DNA of 64,000 nucleotides. It comes from Rhizobium sp. AAP43 (GTDB taxonomy: Bacteria > Pseudomonadota > Alphaproteobacteria > Rhizobiales > Rhizobiaceae). The notes beneath the pieces are model-generated. The model was not told where the DNA came from and made no database searches. It worked only from the letters and a program-made list of their open reading frames with translations. Within the stretch, counting starts at the first letter, position 1, and the number at the start of each line of letters is the position of its first letter. The DNA is taken from positions 140,671 to 204,670 of the forward strand of contig NZ_LJHS01000018.1 of the NCBI RefSeq assembly GCF_001296045.1, read 5' to 3'. The position numbers and the translations under genes are program-made. Below, in pieces: positions 28,729 through 36,988 of the stretch.

Positions 28729-29178
28729 ATGGCCTCGCGCAAGACGTTTTCCCGCAACACCGATGCCAGCGACGACACGCTTGGCGGGCGCCTCTCCATG
28801 GCCCGTGATGCGGTGGAACTGACCCCGGCGGATGTCGCCAATCGTGTCGGCGTCCGGCGTGACACCTTGCTGGCCTGGGAATCGGATCGCTCCGAACCGC
28901 GCCCGTCCAAGCTCGTGGATCTCGCCGGCATTCTCGGTGTGTCGCCGATGTGGTTGATGACGGGCCTGGGTTCGGGGCCTGTGCAGGAAAGTCTCGATGT
29001 GCCGATCGAGGGCTTGCGCTTGCAATTGCAGCGCCTGACCGACGCCCATATGGAATGTGGCCGGCTGATCGCCGACTTGTCCCGACAGATCGACCGATTC
29101 GAAGCCCGTAGCCAGCGCGACGCTGCGCTTGGCGACCTTGATGGTCCGATGGATGGTCCGATCATGGGCCGCGCCTGA
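28729..29178 (+). CDS. XRE-family DNA-binding protein
   Basis: 149 residues from the ATG at 28729, which has AGGGAGCAGGGT just upstream. A Cro/CI-type helix-turn-helix spans residues about 18-75 (ELTPADVANRVGVRRDTLLA, then the SKLVDLAGILGVSPMWLM region). The C-terminal 60 residues are predicted alpha-helical, possibly a coiled coil (LRLQLQRLTDAHMECGRLIA). It is likely a small dimeric regulator. Its targets are unknown; the divergent DMT transporter is a candidate. Confidence 0.85.
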   Translation: MASRKTFSRNTDASDDTLGGRLSMARDAVELTPADVANRVGVRRDTLLAWESDRSEPRPSKLVDLAGILGVSPMWLMTGLGSGPVQESLDVPIEGLRLQLQRLTDAHMECGRLIADLSRQIDRFEARSQRDAALGDLDGPMDGPIMGRA

Positions 29179-29202
29179 GGAACGACCTGCCGCGATCTTC
29201 CG

Positions 29203-29919
29203 TCAGTTGGCGTTGGTGGTCGGCCCGAACACCGTCTCGAAAGCCTCCCTCAGGCGAATGTCGACATCGGCCATCATCACGGGCAAACCGAGATCGACCA
29301 AACTGGTGACGCCATAGGTGCTGATTCCGCACGGCACGATACCGCCGAAATGGGAGAGGTTCGGTTCGACATTCAGCGAAAGTCCGTGAAAGCTCACCCA
29401 GCGGCGAAGGCGAATGCCAAGAGCTGCAATCTTGTCCTCCGTCATTGAGCCATCCGGCAAGAGCGGCTTGTCCGGACGGCGAACCCAGACGCCAACCCGA
29501 TCCTCCCGCCGCTCGCCCCGCACATTCATGGCGTCGAGTGTCTGGATGATCACTTCTTCCAGTGCCGAGACATAGGCACGTACGTCCTGGCGCCGCCGTT
29601 TGAGATCGAGCATCACATAGGCCACCCGCTGGCCTGGCCCGTGATAGGTATATTCTCCGCCGCGCCCGCTGGCAAAAACGGGGAATCGGTCGGGCTCGAC
29701 CAAATCCTTCACATCGGCGCTGGTGCCGGCCGTATAAAGCGGTGGATGTTCAAGCAGCCACACCAGTTCGTCGGCACGACCTTCGGCGATGGCGGCCACC
29801 TCACGCTCCATCTCGGCCACGGCGTTCTCATACGGAACAAGCCCATCCGAGATCCTCCAGCGGACCGGCGGAGAGTCGGGTGAGGCATGCATGATATGGT
29901 CGAGATCGGTGCGCAGCAT
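29203..29919 (-). CDS. lipB: Lipoyl(octanoyl) transferase
   Basis: 238 residues from the ATG at 29919; the ATG at 29892 is also possible and neither has a strong ribosome binding site. Family motifs are [19 protein letters not shown] and [14 protein letters not shown]. The conserved lysine is in [12 protein letters not shown], and the catalytic cysteine is in IVPCGIS. LipB transfers octanoate from acyl carrier protein to lipoyl domains of 2-oxoacid dehydrogenases and the glycine cleavage system. It converges on the XRE gene. Confidence 0.95.
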   Translation of the reverse strand: MLRTDLDHIMHASPDSPPVRWRISDGLVPYENAVAEMEREVAAIAEGRADELVWLLEHPPLYTAGTSADVKDLVEPDRFPVFASGRGGEYTYHGPGQRVAYVMLDLKRRRQDVRAYVSALEEVIIQTLDAMNVRGERREDRVGVWVRRPDKPLLPDGSMTEDKIAALGIRLRRWVSFHGLSLNVEPNLSHFGGIVPCGISTYGVTSLVDLGLPVMMADVDIRLREAFETVFGPTTNAN

Positions 29920-30156
29920 GGCGAGGTCCGTCGTTTCGAAAGGCAGATCGCCATCAGCGAGTGCCTGTGGAAAAATCCTGAATTTCCCTCTACTTGGCAA
30001 CAAAGCCCCTGGCTTGCAAGGCTTGTCGGTGCCGCGCCGCGACAGACTTTTCCACTGGAGAGAAGTTTTTTCAAAATTCTGTCATGGCGGGCTTGTGGAC
30101 CCCCGGGGCTTTTGCTACATGCAGCCCCGCCGGAGCAATTCGGCGCCTACCACGAT

Positions 30157-30241
30157 GCGGTCGTGGCGGAATTGGTAGACGCGCAGCGTTGAGGTCGCTG
30201 TGGGGCAACCCGTGGAAGTTCGAGTCTTCTCGACCGCACCA
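30157..30241 (+). tRNA. tRNA-Leu, anticodon GAG
   Basis: The acceptor stem GCGGTCG (30157-30163) pairs with CGACCGC (30231-30237), followed by discriminator A and an encoded CCA. The anticodon loop TTGAGGT gives GAG, reading CUC/CUU. A long variable arm typical of leucine tRNAs (TGGGGCAACCCGT) and the T arm (AAGTTCGAGTCTT region) are present. The D-loop contains GGTAGAC. Confidence 0.95.
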
Positions 30242-30244
30242 AAG

Positions 30245-30275
30245 AAACCCGGCTTCGGCCGGGTTTTTTGTTTTT
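30245..30275 (+). terminator. Intrinsic terminator of the tRNA gene
   Basis: AAACCCGGC (30245-30253) pairs with GCCGGGTTT (30258-30266) across a TTCG tetraloop, then a T-rich tract follows. It lies four bases after the tRNA CCA. Confidence 0.92.
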
Positions 30276-30811
30276 ATCCGAAAGTTGACCCTAATGGTGT
30301 CCCATGTGGAAAAAATCCATGGGCCAGCTTGCTCGGCAAATATCAAATCCCCAACCAAAGCGTGTCGGCCACCGCTTTCTCTGCCTTGCCGGCTTGGCGC
30401 GGGCCGAAACAATGACCCCAGGTTAGAGCTTGAGGGGTGAGGCCGCACTGGTCACGAATTCATGGCGCAGTGAAACAAATATCATGTCGTTTTGCATGCT
30501 GGATTTCGGTCACCATGCCGAGACGATCGGGGATCAGCCGCTAAGCGATGGTACTTGAACTGGGCTGAGAGCTGAGTCTCGAGCAAAACCACCCCGCTAC
30601 AGAAGTTGGTCGACTGCCTCCTCGACAACCTCTCCGGATCCGTCAAATCCTGGAAAAGCACAGGTGATACTTTCCTGGCTCGTCAGAACTTCGACAATAA
30701 GCGCAGCTGGAAGGTTATTCTGGCCGGTCCCCGCGCCAGAACCTTTATCAACGGCTGACCATGGGGCGGGGCTAGGCAGGACCCGCTTTTTAAGAGCGCC
30801 TGCGCGAGATA
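30276..30811. other. Intergenic stretch without a convincing gene
   Basis: About 540 bases between the tRNA terminator and the BON gene terminator. Short frames here lack ribosome binding sites and family resemblance. No tRNA, recombinase or direct repeat of the tRNA 3' end that would mark an integrated element was seen. Confidence 0.5.
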
Positions 30812-30838
30812 CAGAAAAACCGCGTCGTCTGACGCGGT
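30812..30838 (-). terminator. Intrinsic terminator of the BON-domain gene
   Basis: Read on the minus strand, ACCGCGTC-AGAC-GACGCGGT forms an eight-base stem followed by TTTTTC. It lies 22 bases beyond the stop of the BON gene. Confidence 0.85.
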
Positions 30839-30859
30839 CTTTCCTTCCGGTCGTTTGTA

Positions 30860-31360
30860 TCAATCAGCGTCGGACGGAATATGGCTGTCGACACCGAGTG
30901 TGGTGATGAAGTTCTTCACCGATCCGACACCGCGGACACCAAGCACCCGCAATTCCAGCATGCGCCGTTCTTCGGCCGTATCGACGGCCCCGCGCAGGGT
31001 GACGATCTCGCCGTCGACATGGATATCAAGCGCAGAGATGAGGCTGTCGTCGAGGTCTTCAAGCGCTGTGGCCACATCCGCCTCCAACGCGTCTTCGTCC
31101 ACCCGGTGGTCCGTTGTGGGTGCGTCAGGCATTGCTGGTGCGGGCTGAAAGCCATCCGCTTCCACCGTATCGACACGGAAGCCGCCATTCCTGTCACGGT
31201 CGAAATTCGCGTCCGTCTCGCCATAGCTGCGGTTGGCGACGGGCTGGTCCACGGCGCCTGTACCGTCGCTGTAGGGCCATCCGTCGGCAATGTTGCGCTG
31301 GTCGTAGTCGCGATAATCGGCCTCGCGGGAAAATTCGGTCTTTCGGTCATCCTTGGCCAT
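30860..31360 (-). CDS. BON-domain protein
   Basis: 166 residues from the ATG at 31360, preceded by AGGAAGGAAG; the in-frame ATG at 31387 is less likely. The first 90 residues are hydrophilic and acidic with many Asp and Tyr (for example DYRDYDQRNIADGWPY). The C-terminal 70 residues are one BON domain (DVATALEDLDDSLISALDI, then EIVTLRGAVDTAEERRML and GVRGVGSVKNFI). There is no signal peptide, unlike OsmY-type proteins. BON domains bind membranes or proteins and often occur in stress-response proteins. The function here is not known. Confidence 0.85.
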   Translation of the reverse strand: MAKDDRKTEFSREADYRDYDQRNIADGWPYSDGTGAVDQPVANRSYGETDANFDRDRNGGFRVDTVEADGFQPAPAMPDAPTTDHRVDEDALEADVATALEDLDDSLISALDIHVDGEIVTLRGAVDTAEERRMLELRVLGVRGVGSVKNFITTLGVDSHIPSDAD

Positions 31361-31464
31361 CGGGTCTTCCTTCCTCGGTTGCTTCAACAGCTAACGGGTG
31401 AGAGCCCCATTTGTTGCCGCCAAGGGTGTCGCCGCCGAGGATATTGTCGTGCGCGCCGTTTGCG

Positions 31465-31959
31465 TCAGCGATCCGCCTTCTCAAAGCGCTTCACCAGCCT
31501 GTCCCGCTTCAGGCGCGACAGGCGCTTTAGCCAGAAAATGCCATCGAGTTGGTCGATTTCGTGCTGCATGCAGATCGCAGGAAAGCCCTCCAGCGCCTCC
31601 TCGGTCGGCGTCCCGTCCAGGGTCTGGTAGCGAACGGTCACTCGGCGTGGACGTTGCAGTTCGTCGGTGAAGCCCGGCATGGAGACACTGCCTTCAACAT
31701 GGGTCATCATCTCCTCGGAATGGGAAAGGATTTCCGGATTGACGAAATTCCGGCGTCCGCCGAGTTCGGCAAGATCAAGAACGACCAGGCGCAGAAAGAT
31801 ACCGCAATGGGCGGCCGTGATGCCGACGCCGGGGGCGGCCTTCATGGTCTCGTAGAGATTGTCGGCCAGAGTGGAGAGTTCGGCATTGAAGGTCGTCACC
31901 GGCATGCATGGGGTCGAAAGCGCAGCGTCCGGGTATTGGCAGATTGTCAATTTCGTCAC
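31465..31959 (-). CDS. Peptide deformylase-like protein lacking metal ligands
   Basis: 164 residues with the full deformylase fold, but its three motifs are altered. Motif 1 reads GVGITAAH (H51 where Gln is expected). Motif 2 reads EGSVSMPG (S91 replaces the metal-binding Cys). Motif 3 reads QHEIDQLDG (H133 and E134 kept, Q137 replaces the second metal-binding His). True deformylases remove formyl groups from nascent proteins and need all these residues. This paralogue is probably not a standard deformylase; it could bind N-termini or ribosomes, or have a different chemistry. A canonical def gene is expected elsewhere in the genome. Confidence 0.85.
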   Translation of the reverse strand: MTKLTICQYPDAALSTPCMPVTTFNAELSTLADNLYETMKAAPGVGITAAHCGIFLRLVVLDLAELGGRRNFVNPEILSHSEEMMTHVEGSVSMPGFTDELQRPRRVTVRYQTLDGTPTEEALEGFPAICMQHEIDQLDGIFWLKRLSRLKRDRLVKRFEKADR

Positions 31960-32141
31960 GGTCTCGTCATATCCTGGGGCTTGGCGTGCAATGGGTCTAT
32001 CTCTATCCGGGGATCAGGCTATCAGGATGTGCAGTGCTTTGCATCGGCGGCAGGAAATTCTCTCTATCCGCTTGTTGACAAAGGCGTTTCAGCGGCCATT
32101 CTCCGGGCGGAAGCGAAGCAGCGAGCAGGCGAGGGGCGGAC

Positions 32142-33557
32142 ATGACCGAGAGAGAAGACGAGATGCTCGATCGCCTCCCCACTGACGAGGCGCAGGCCGA
32201 CATCTATGACGAGGAAGGCTCGATCCGCCACGACTTCCTGACCATGGTTGGCGCTGCCATCGCCGATCGAGACGTGCTCTATCTGCGGCAGACCGTTGCC
32301 AAGCTGCATGAGTCCGAGCTTGGCCACTTGATTGAGGCGATTCAGCCCGACCAGCGCCATGCGCTGGTCAAGCTGCTCGGCACCGACTTCGACCTCACGG
32401 CCCTGACGGAAGTCGACGAAGCAATCCGCATGCAGATCGTCGACCAGATGCCGAATGCGCAGATCGCGGCCGCAATCGGCGAGCTCGATTCGGACGACGC
32501 CGTTTACATTCTCGAAGACCTTGACGACGAGGATCGCGAAGAGATTCTCGCGCAACTTCCCTTCACCGAGCGGGTCCGTCTGCGCCGCGCCCTCGATTAC
32601 CCCGAAAGCTCGGCCGGTCGGCGCATGCAGACCGAGTTCGTCGCCGTTCCTCCGTTCTGGACAGTCGGCCAGACGATCGACTACATGCGCGACGAGGAAG
32701 ACCTGCCCGAGAGCTTTACCCAGATCTTCGTCATCGATCCCACCTTTAAGCTGCTCGGCGCCGTCAATCTCGATGCAATCCTGCGCACCAAGCGGCAGGT
32801 GAAGATCGAGACGATCATGCACGAGACCAATCACCCCATCCCCGCCGAGATGGACCAGGAAGACGCAGCCCAGCTCTTCGAGCAGTACGACCTTCTCTCC
32901 GCCGCCGTCGTCGACGAGAATGAGCGGCTCGTTGGTGTTTTGACCATCGATGACGTCGTTGACGTGATCCAGGAAGAGGCGGAAGAGGACCTGCTTCGCC
33001 TCGGCGGCGTCGGCGATGAAGAACTGTCCGACAGCGTGCGGGAAACATCGCGTTCGCGCATTCCCTGGCTCGCGGTCAACCTGGTGACGGCCTTCATGGC
33101 GGCCTCTGTCATCGGCCTGTTCGAGGCAACGATCGAAAAGATCGTGGCGCTGGCCGTGCTCATGCCGATTGTGGCCGGCATGGGCGGCAATGCGGGCTCG
33201 CAAACCATGACCGTCACCGTCCGGGCTCTTGCCACACGCGACCTCGACATCCACAACGCCTTTCGGGTCGTGCGGCGTGAAGCCGGTGTTGGCCTGATCA
33301 ATGGCGCCGTCTTCGGCTGCGCAGTCGGACTTGTCGCCGGTCTGTGGTTTCAGGATGTGTCCATCGGGGGGCTGATTACCACCGCCATGATGATCAACAT
33401 GTTTGCGGCCGCCATGGCCGGCATCATGATCCCGATGATCCTGAGCCGGGCAGGGGCCGACCCTGCCGTCTCGTCCGCAGTCTTCGTCACCGCTATTACG
33501 GATATGACCGGGTTTTTCTCGTTTCTCGGACTTTCAACCTGGTGGTTCATGAGCTGA
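32142..33557 (+). CDS. mgtE: Magnesium transporter MgtE
   Basis: 471 residues. A cytoplasmic superhelical N domain (residues about 20-140, with DLDDEDREEILAQLPF) is followed by two CBS domains (about 150-270, with LVGVLTIDDVVDVIQEEAEE). Five membrane spans (about 300-471) carry the channel motif region AGMGGNAGSQTMTVTVRALA. Acidic residues in the N and CBS domains act as the Mg2+ sensor that closes the channel when internal Mg2+ is high. No M-box riboswitch is evident upstream. Confidence 0.95.
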   Translation: MTEREDEMLDRLPTDEAQADIYDEEGSIRHDFLTMVGAAIADRDVLYLRQTVAKLHESELGHLIEAIQPDQRHALVKLLGTDFDLTALTEVDEAIRMQIVDQMPNAQIAAAIGELDSDDAVYILEDLDDEDREEILAQLPFTERVRLRRALDYPESSAGRRMQTEFVAVPPFWTVGQTIDYMRDEEDLPESFTQIFVIDPTFKLLGAVNLDAILRTKRQVKIETIMHETNHPIPAEMDQEDAAQLFEQYDLLSAAVVDENERLVGVLTIDDVVDVIQEEAEEDLLRLGGVGDEELSDSVRETSRSRIPWLAVNLVTAFMAASVIGLFEATIEKIVALAVLMPIVAGMGGNAGSQTMTVTVRALATRDLDIHNAFRVVRREAGVGLINGAVFGCAVGLVAGLWFQDVSIGGLITTAMMINMFAAAMAGIMIPMILSRAGADPAVSSAVFVTAITDMTGFFSFLGLSTWWFMS

Positions 33558-33567
33558 GGGCGAAAAA

Positions 33568-33595
33568 TTGACTTGTACGTAAAAGTCAATATGAT
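33568..33595 (+). promoter_or_regulatory. Palindromic operator overlapping the promoter of the MerR gene
   Basis: TTGACTT (33568-33574) and AAGTCAA (33583-33589) form a 22-bp palindrome with TACGTA at its centre; ten of eleven base pairs match. TTGACT can serve as a -35 box and TATGAT (33590-33595) as a -10 box with a 16-base gap, so the palindrome fills the spacer as MerR-type operators do. It resembles the TACGTAAA-containing sites of LiuR-type MerR regulators. It lies 28 bases before the merR-type start and suggests autoregulation. Confidence 0.7.
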
Positions 33596-33622
33596 GCCTT
33601 TCCCGAGAGGAAACGGCATATC

Positions 33623-34009
33623 GTGAAGAAATACTACAGCATCACCGAACTGACGCGTGAATTCGGCGTCTCGACGCGGACCCTGCGCTTCTATGAGGAC
33701 GAAGGACTTCTGCATCCCGAGCGCCGTGGACGCACGCGCCTGTACCGCGCCGCGGACCGCCGCCTCCTCCAGGAGATCCTGCGCGGTCGCCGCATCGGCT
33801 TCACGATCGCCGAAATCCGCGAGATCGTCCATGTCTACAAGGAGCCGCCCGGCGAGATCGGCCAGCTCAAGCTGATGATGAAGAAGATCGACGAGAAGCG
33901 CGAGGATCTTCGCCAGAAGCGCCGCGATATCGACGAGACGCTTGCCGAACTCGATCAGGCCGAGGAAGCCTGTCTCACCCGCATGGTCGAAATCGGCGTC
34001 GGCAGCTGA
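33623..34009 (+). CDS. MerR-family transcriptional regulator, LiuR-like
   Basis: 128 residues. The N-terminal winged helix is YYSITELTREFGVSTRTLRF and is followed by YEDEGLLHPERRGRTRLY. The C-terminal half is a long coiled-coil helix (KLMMKKIDEKREDLRQKRRD) for dimerisation. It has no cysteine cluster for metals (its single Cys is near the C-terminus). The closest family pattern is LiuR, which controls branched-chain amino acid or fatty acid breakdown. No such target gene is adjacent, so its regulon is probably elsewhere. GAGAGGAAACG lies before the start. Confidence 0.85.
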   Translation: MKKYYSITELTREFGVSTRTLRFYEDEGLLHPERRGRTRLYRAADRRLLQEILRGRRIGFTIAEIREIVHVYKEPPGEIGQLKLMMKKIDEKREDLRQKRRDIDETLAELDQAEEACLTRMVEIGVGS

Positions 34010-34091
34010 GTCACACTCTTCGTCTTGGCGATGCTTCGGCCGCGCTTGCGCCCGTTGTTAGATCCGCTATCGGTCGTCAACCAGCCGTCAC

Positions 34092-34565
34092 TCAGATCCA
34101 GCGGCGTGTCCGGCGGCAATAGTATTCATAGTCGATCCCGAACCGTGCGAGGAGGTGCTGCTCTTCGCAACGGATGACGGCAAAGCGGATGCCGATTGCG
34201 GCCATAAGAGCCGCCAGCAGCAACCATCCATTGCCCATCATCAGACCAAGGCCAATCGTCGCCAGCGTGTAACCGAGATAGATCGGGTTGCGCGTCAGAC
34301 GGTACGGCCCGGTTTTCACCAGATGGCGTGCACAGCCTGTGTTGGTGAACGGCGTCTGGTGCTCAAACAGCGTCTTCATCGCCCAGATATCGAGCAAGGC
34401 GGCGGCGATGAACAAGAGGAGCCCGCCCATGCGGAACATCCATGGATGGCCGCTGCCCACGGGCAAGGGCGAGAACTGGGCTGCGACAAGCGCAAGCAGC
34501 AGGGCCGTGCCGTAAAGGACGGGCGGCCAGGGATAACGCAGCGGCTTCAAACGGTAGGCATTCAT
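34092..34565 (-). CDS. Isoprenylcysteine carboxyl methyltransferase-like membrane protein
   Basis: 157 residues with four predicted membrane spans. The ICMT/PEMT family signature is present: HLVKTGPYRLTRNPIYLGYT, then EEQHLLARFGIDYEYYCRRT near the C-terminus. Bacterial members of this family methylate lipids or small molecules with S-adenosylmethionine; the substrate is unknown. It lies 13 bases downstream of the DUF1624 gene on the same strand and may be cotranscribed with it. Confidence 0.82.
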   Translation of the reverse strand: MNAYRLKPLRYPWPPVLYGTALLLALVAAQFSPLPVGSGHPWMFRMGGLLLFIAAALLDIWAMKTLFEHQTPFTNTGCARHLVKTGPYRLTRNPIYLGYTLATIGLGLMMGNGWLLLAALMAAIGIRFAVIRCEEQHLLARFGIDYEYYCRRTRRWI

Positions 34566-34578
34566 GATGAAGACTCCG

Positions 34579-35589
34579 TCAGGGTGCCTGGCGGCTCTTC
34601 ACGGTGCATTCGCCCGCAAGCGCCAGTACGCGTTGATCCTGCTCCGGCAAGATTGCGCCAGACTGGAGTGGCTCCAGCAGAGACTGGGCCTGCAGCCGCT
34701 CCAGTGTACAGGCACAAAAGCGCTGGCAAAGGCCTGCTTCATTGCCTTGCTCAAGGCAGGCCGCCTCACAGCTGCCGCTGTATGCAGCGACAGGATCGGC
34801 AGCCGGCGGCGGCACAATCATGCTTGCGCCATAGAGGAAGGCGATCAGCACAGGTTGATGCAGCAGATAAACGGTCAGCGAGTGACGTCCAGCCAGCCGC
34901 AACCATGCGGGCCCGGCGGGCAGGCGGGCGACGAAACCCAGCGCCTGGCGGTCGACGAGGAACCGTGCAACAGCGATGCCGGCCAGCAAAGCGCCGATCC
35001 ATGGCAGAAGCGGCACATAGTCATTCGAACGCGGCATGCTTTCAGAGAGCCCGAGGAAAAGCAGGGGCGGGCTGTCGAAGATTGCCGACCGGGAAAATGA
35101 TGGAAGGATAACCGCGAACGCCGCCACGGCCGCCGTCAGGAGGGGCGGCAGGCGCAGGAAAACGAGGCCGATCACGCTCGACAGCGCAATGGCATGCAGG
35201 ATGCCGAAGAAGATCCAGGCATCGGGCGTGAACCACAAGGTCGCCGCGGAGATCGCCGCCGCCGCCGCCGCAACCAGGCCGAGCCGACGGAAAAACGGCC
35301 CGGGGCGCAGGCTTGGAACATGCGCCAGCACAAGGCTGAAACCGGCGAGGAAGAGGAAGGTTGAAGCAATCACGCGAGCGTAAATGCGCAAAAAGCCATG
35401 CGTTGATGTGCCCGGCTCAAGATAGCCGAAGAATTCAAGGTCCCAGGAGAAATGATAGGTGGCCATGGCAATCAGCGCCATCCCGCGTGCCGCATCCAGA
35501 AACGGCAGACGCTGTCTCGGCGCCTCGGGCTCTGCCTTCATGCTGTCCGACACGGCTCGTTCCTCTTGATTTTTCACGCTTTGCACCAT
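34579..35589 (-). CDS. DUF1624 / heparan-alpha-glucosaminide acetyltransferase-like membrane protein with a Cys-rich tail
   Basis: 336 residues. A cytoplasmic N-terminus is followed by RLPFLDAARGMALIAMATYH, the family start, and eight to ten membrane spans with LRLAGRHSLTVYLLHQPVLI near the end. The family includes membrane acyltransferases. After the last span a soluble tail of about 60 residues has six cysteines, five of them within 22 residues (CEAAC, then LCQRFCAC) and one more in GECT. Such a tail is unusual for the family and could be disulfide-bonded or metal-binding. It probably forms an operon with the methyltransferase-like gene. Confidence 0.8.
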   Translation of the reverse strand: MVQSVKNQEERAVSDSMKAEPEAPRQRLPFLDAARGMALIAMATYHFSWDLEFFGYLEPGTSTHGFLRIYARVIASTFLFLAGFSLVLAHVPSLRPGPFFRRLGLVAAAAAAISAATLWFTPDAWIFFGILHAIALSSVIGLVFLRLPPLLTAAVAAFAVILPSFSRSAIFDSPPLLFLGLSESMPRSNDYVPLLPWIGALLAGIAVARFLVDRQALGFVARLPAGPAWLRLAGRHSLTVYLLHQPVLIAFLYGASMIVPPPAADPVAAYSGSCEAACLEQGNEAGLCQRFCACTLERLQAQSLLEPLQSGAILPEQDQRVLALAGECTVKSRQAP

Positions 35590-35675
35590 CGCCCTTGTCG
35601 AGATTTAGGCTCCGCTGGCTCAAAGGCAAAGGCGGCGATTTCATGGCACGCCGCCGCCTCGTCCCCGTTTCCCCC

Positions 35676-36371
35676 TCAATCCGCGCCATCGGCCAGAAGC
35701 GCCCGCCGCGCTTCGGAGAAGAATTGCCGCCGGATCAGCACAATGAAAACCAGCGTCGTGGCAACCATGAAGACGTAAGGGCTCACAAACCAGCCGAGAT
35801 AGCCAATCGAATAGAAGATTGCCCGCAGGCCCATGTTGAAATGGGCAGCGGCGATAATGTTCATCCGGATGGTTCGCTCGGCGGCAGCTGCCGCCCGCGC
35901 CGGGTCCAGCTTCGCCTCTTCGATCATCGGGATCGTGCCGAAGAGAATGGTGCAGTAGTTGAACAACCGATAAGACCAGCCGAACTTGAAGAAGGAATAG
36001 GCAAACAACGCGATCAGCCCGCAGACCTTCAGCTCGAACATGGCGCGACCGCCTTGCACGATATACGGAATGTCCTTCAGGATCGCATCCACCTGTTCGG
36101 TCGCCCCCAAGAGCGCGAAGCATCCGCCGATGGCGAAGATCGTGGTCGAGGCGAAAAACGCCGTGCCGTTCTGCAACCCACCCATGATCTGCGTGTCGAT
36201 CATCTTCAGATCCCGATCCATCGAATTGAGGATCCATTCGCGGCGACGCTCCGCCATGGCCTTGGTCAGGCTTGTGCGCGACAGGATCCGCTTCTGGCCG
36301 GTGATCCATGCATAGGCAAACCAGAGAGCCATGAACGTCACGACGGCGGCGTAGTCCGGAAGGGTCATCAT
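35676..36371 (-). CDS. DUF599 family membrane protein
   Basis: 231 residues from the ATG at 36371 (the next codon is also ATG); TGGAG precedes it. There are four predicted membrane spans. The N-terminal motif YAWITGQKRILSRTSLTKAM and the central QNGTAFFASTTIFAIGGCFA are the family marks, and RMNIIAAAHFNMGLRAIFYS is near the C-terminus. DUF599 proteins are common in Proteobacteria and have no known role. Confidence 0.85.
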   Translation of the reverse strand: MMTLPDYAAVVTFMALWFAYAWITGQKRILSRTSLTKAMAERRREWILNSMDRDLKMIDTQIMGGLQNGTAFFASTTIFAIGGCFALLGATEQVDAILKDIPYIVQGGRAMFELKVCGLIALFAYSFFKFGWSYRLFNYCTILFGTIPMIEEAKLDPARAAAAAERTIRMNIIAAAHFNMGLRAIFYSIGYLGWFVSPYVFMVATTLVFIVLIRRQFFSEARRALLADGAD

Positions 36372-36672
36372 TCGGCTCCATCTGTTGCTCGCCACCCATT
36401 ATCGCAAGCTGGGCTCGCTTCACAATGGTCGGTTAATTTTGCTCACCGCCCCCTGAAATCCAACGGGCGCGAATTCATTGATGATTAACCATGTCGAGAT
36501 TCAACCCGTTGAAATCATTGGGGCCCATGCGTAGGGCGCATGGCTGACCCGAAACTGGTGTCTTGCTTTTGCCATTTTTGCGGTTGCGAAACGCTCAGCG
36601 ATTGACTAGTGAGATGGCCAGAAAGCGGTCGGGGGACGGCTTTCTTCAACATGTGGTTCCACTGGAGTATAC
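36372..36672 (+). other. Intergenic leader region upstream of a small ORF
   Basis: No larger gene is seen in these 301 bases. CCATGCG (36525-36531) pairs with CGCATGG (36537-36543). GAAAGC and GCTTTC, 12 bases apart around 36620-36645, can form a second stem. A TTGACT box at 36602-36607 could be part of a promoter, but no good -10 box follows at the right distance. The region may be promoter plus structured leader for the peptide at 36673. Confidence 0.4.
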
Positions 36673-36774
36673 ATGGAAGACAGTTTCCAGAAGTCGTGCT
36701 GGGGCGTTACCTTCCGAGCTCTGATGGGTTTCGCCGGCATCATGTGCCTGGCTTACCTTTTCGGCAGTCTCTGA
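36673..36774 (+). CDS. Predicted 33-residue membrane peptide
   Basis: ATG at 36673 has TGGAG six bases upstream, and the frame ends in TGA at 36772-36774. The product begins MEDSFQKSCWGVTFR and continues as one hydrophobic segment (ALMGFAGIMCLAYLFGSL) reaching the C-terminus, so it could be a single-span peptide. A 14-bp perfect terminator follows 21 bases later, which supports a discrete short transcript. I recognise no family. Two cysteines flank the predicted span. It could instead be the coding part of a small regulatory RNA. Confidence 0.55.
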   Translation: MEDSFQKSCWGVTFRALMGFAGIMCLAYLFGSL

Positions 36775-36795
36775 CGCTTCACATGCAAGTCTCGA

Positions 36796-36834
36796 CGAAA
36801 GGCGCGGTCTGATCGACCGCGCCTTTCGCGTTTT
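36796..36834 (+). terminator. Strong intrinsic terminator after the small peptide gene
   Basis: A perfect 14-bp stem runs from CGAAAGGCGCGGTC (36796-36809) to GACCGCGCCTTTCG (36815-36828) with loop TGATC, then CGTTTT. It lies well upstream of sdaA and separates the two transcripts. Confidence 0.9.
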
Positions 36835-36988
36835 CAGCGGTTCTCTGCACCCGCAGAGGGAAAGTCGCTCGAAGCCAGCGTCAGCGCGGGAATGTCGCGC
36901 CAGTGAAAGCCAATGTCGATTGCGAGGTGCATTCGTGCTAGGCGATGCTCTAGCTTCAGTGCTTTGTAGCCTACATGCGAGGAGCCTC

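Noticed and set aside
30071..30448. Minus-strand frame whose product contains GREDSNFHGLPHSD
   Set aside because: This is the well-known false translation of the complement of a leucine tRNA gene plus its terminator.
30597..30863. 88-codon minus-strand frame between the tRNA and BON genes
   Set aside because: No ribosome binding site or family resemblance, and it reads through the BON gene terminator.
30157..31360. tRNA-Leu as the attachment site of an integrated element
   Set aside because: No integrase gene and no repeat of the tRNA 3' end was found downstream; the next genes look chromosomal.
31960..32141. A magnesium riboswitch upstream of mgtE
   Set aside because: The short gap shows no M-box-like conserved core or terminator hairpin.
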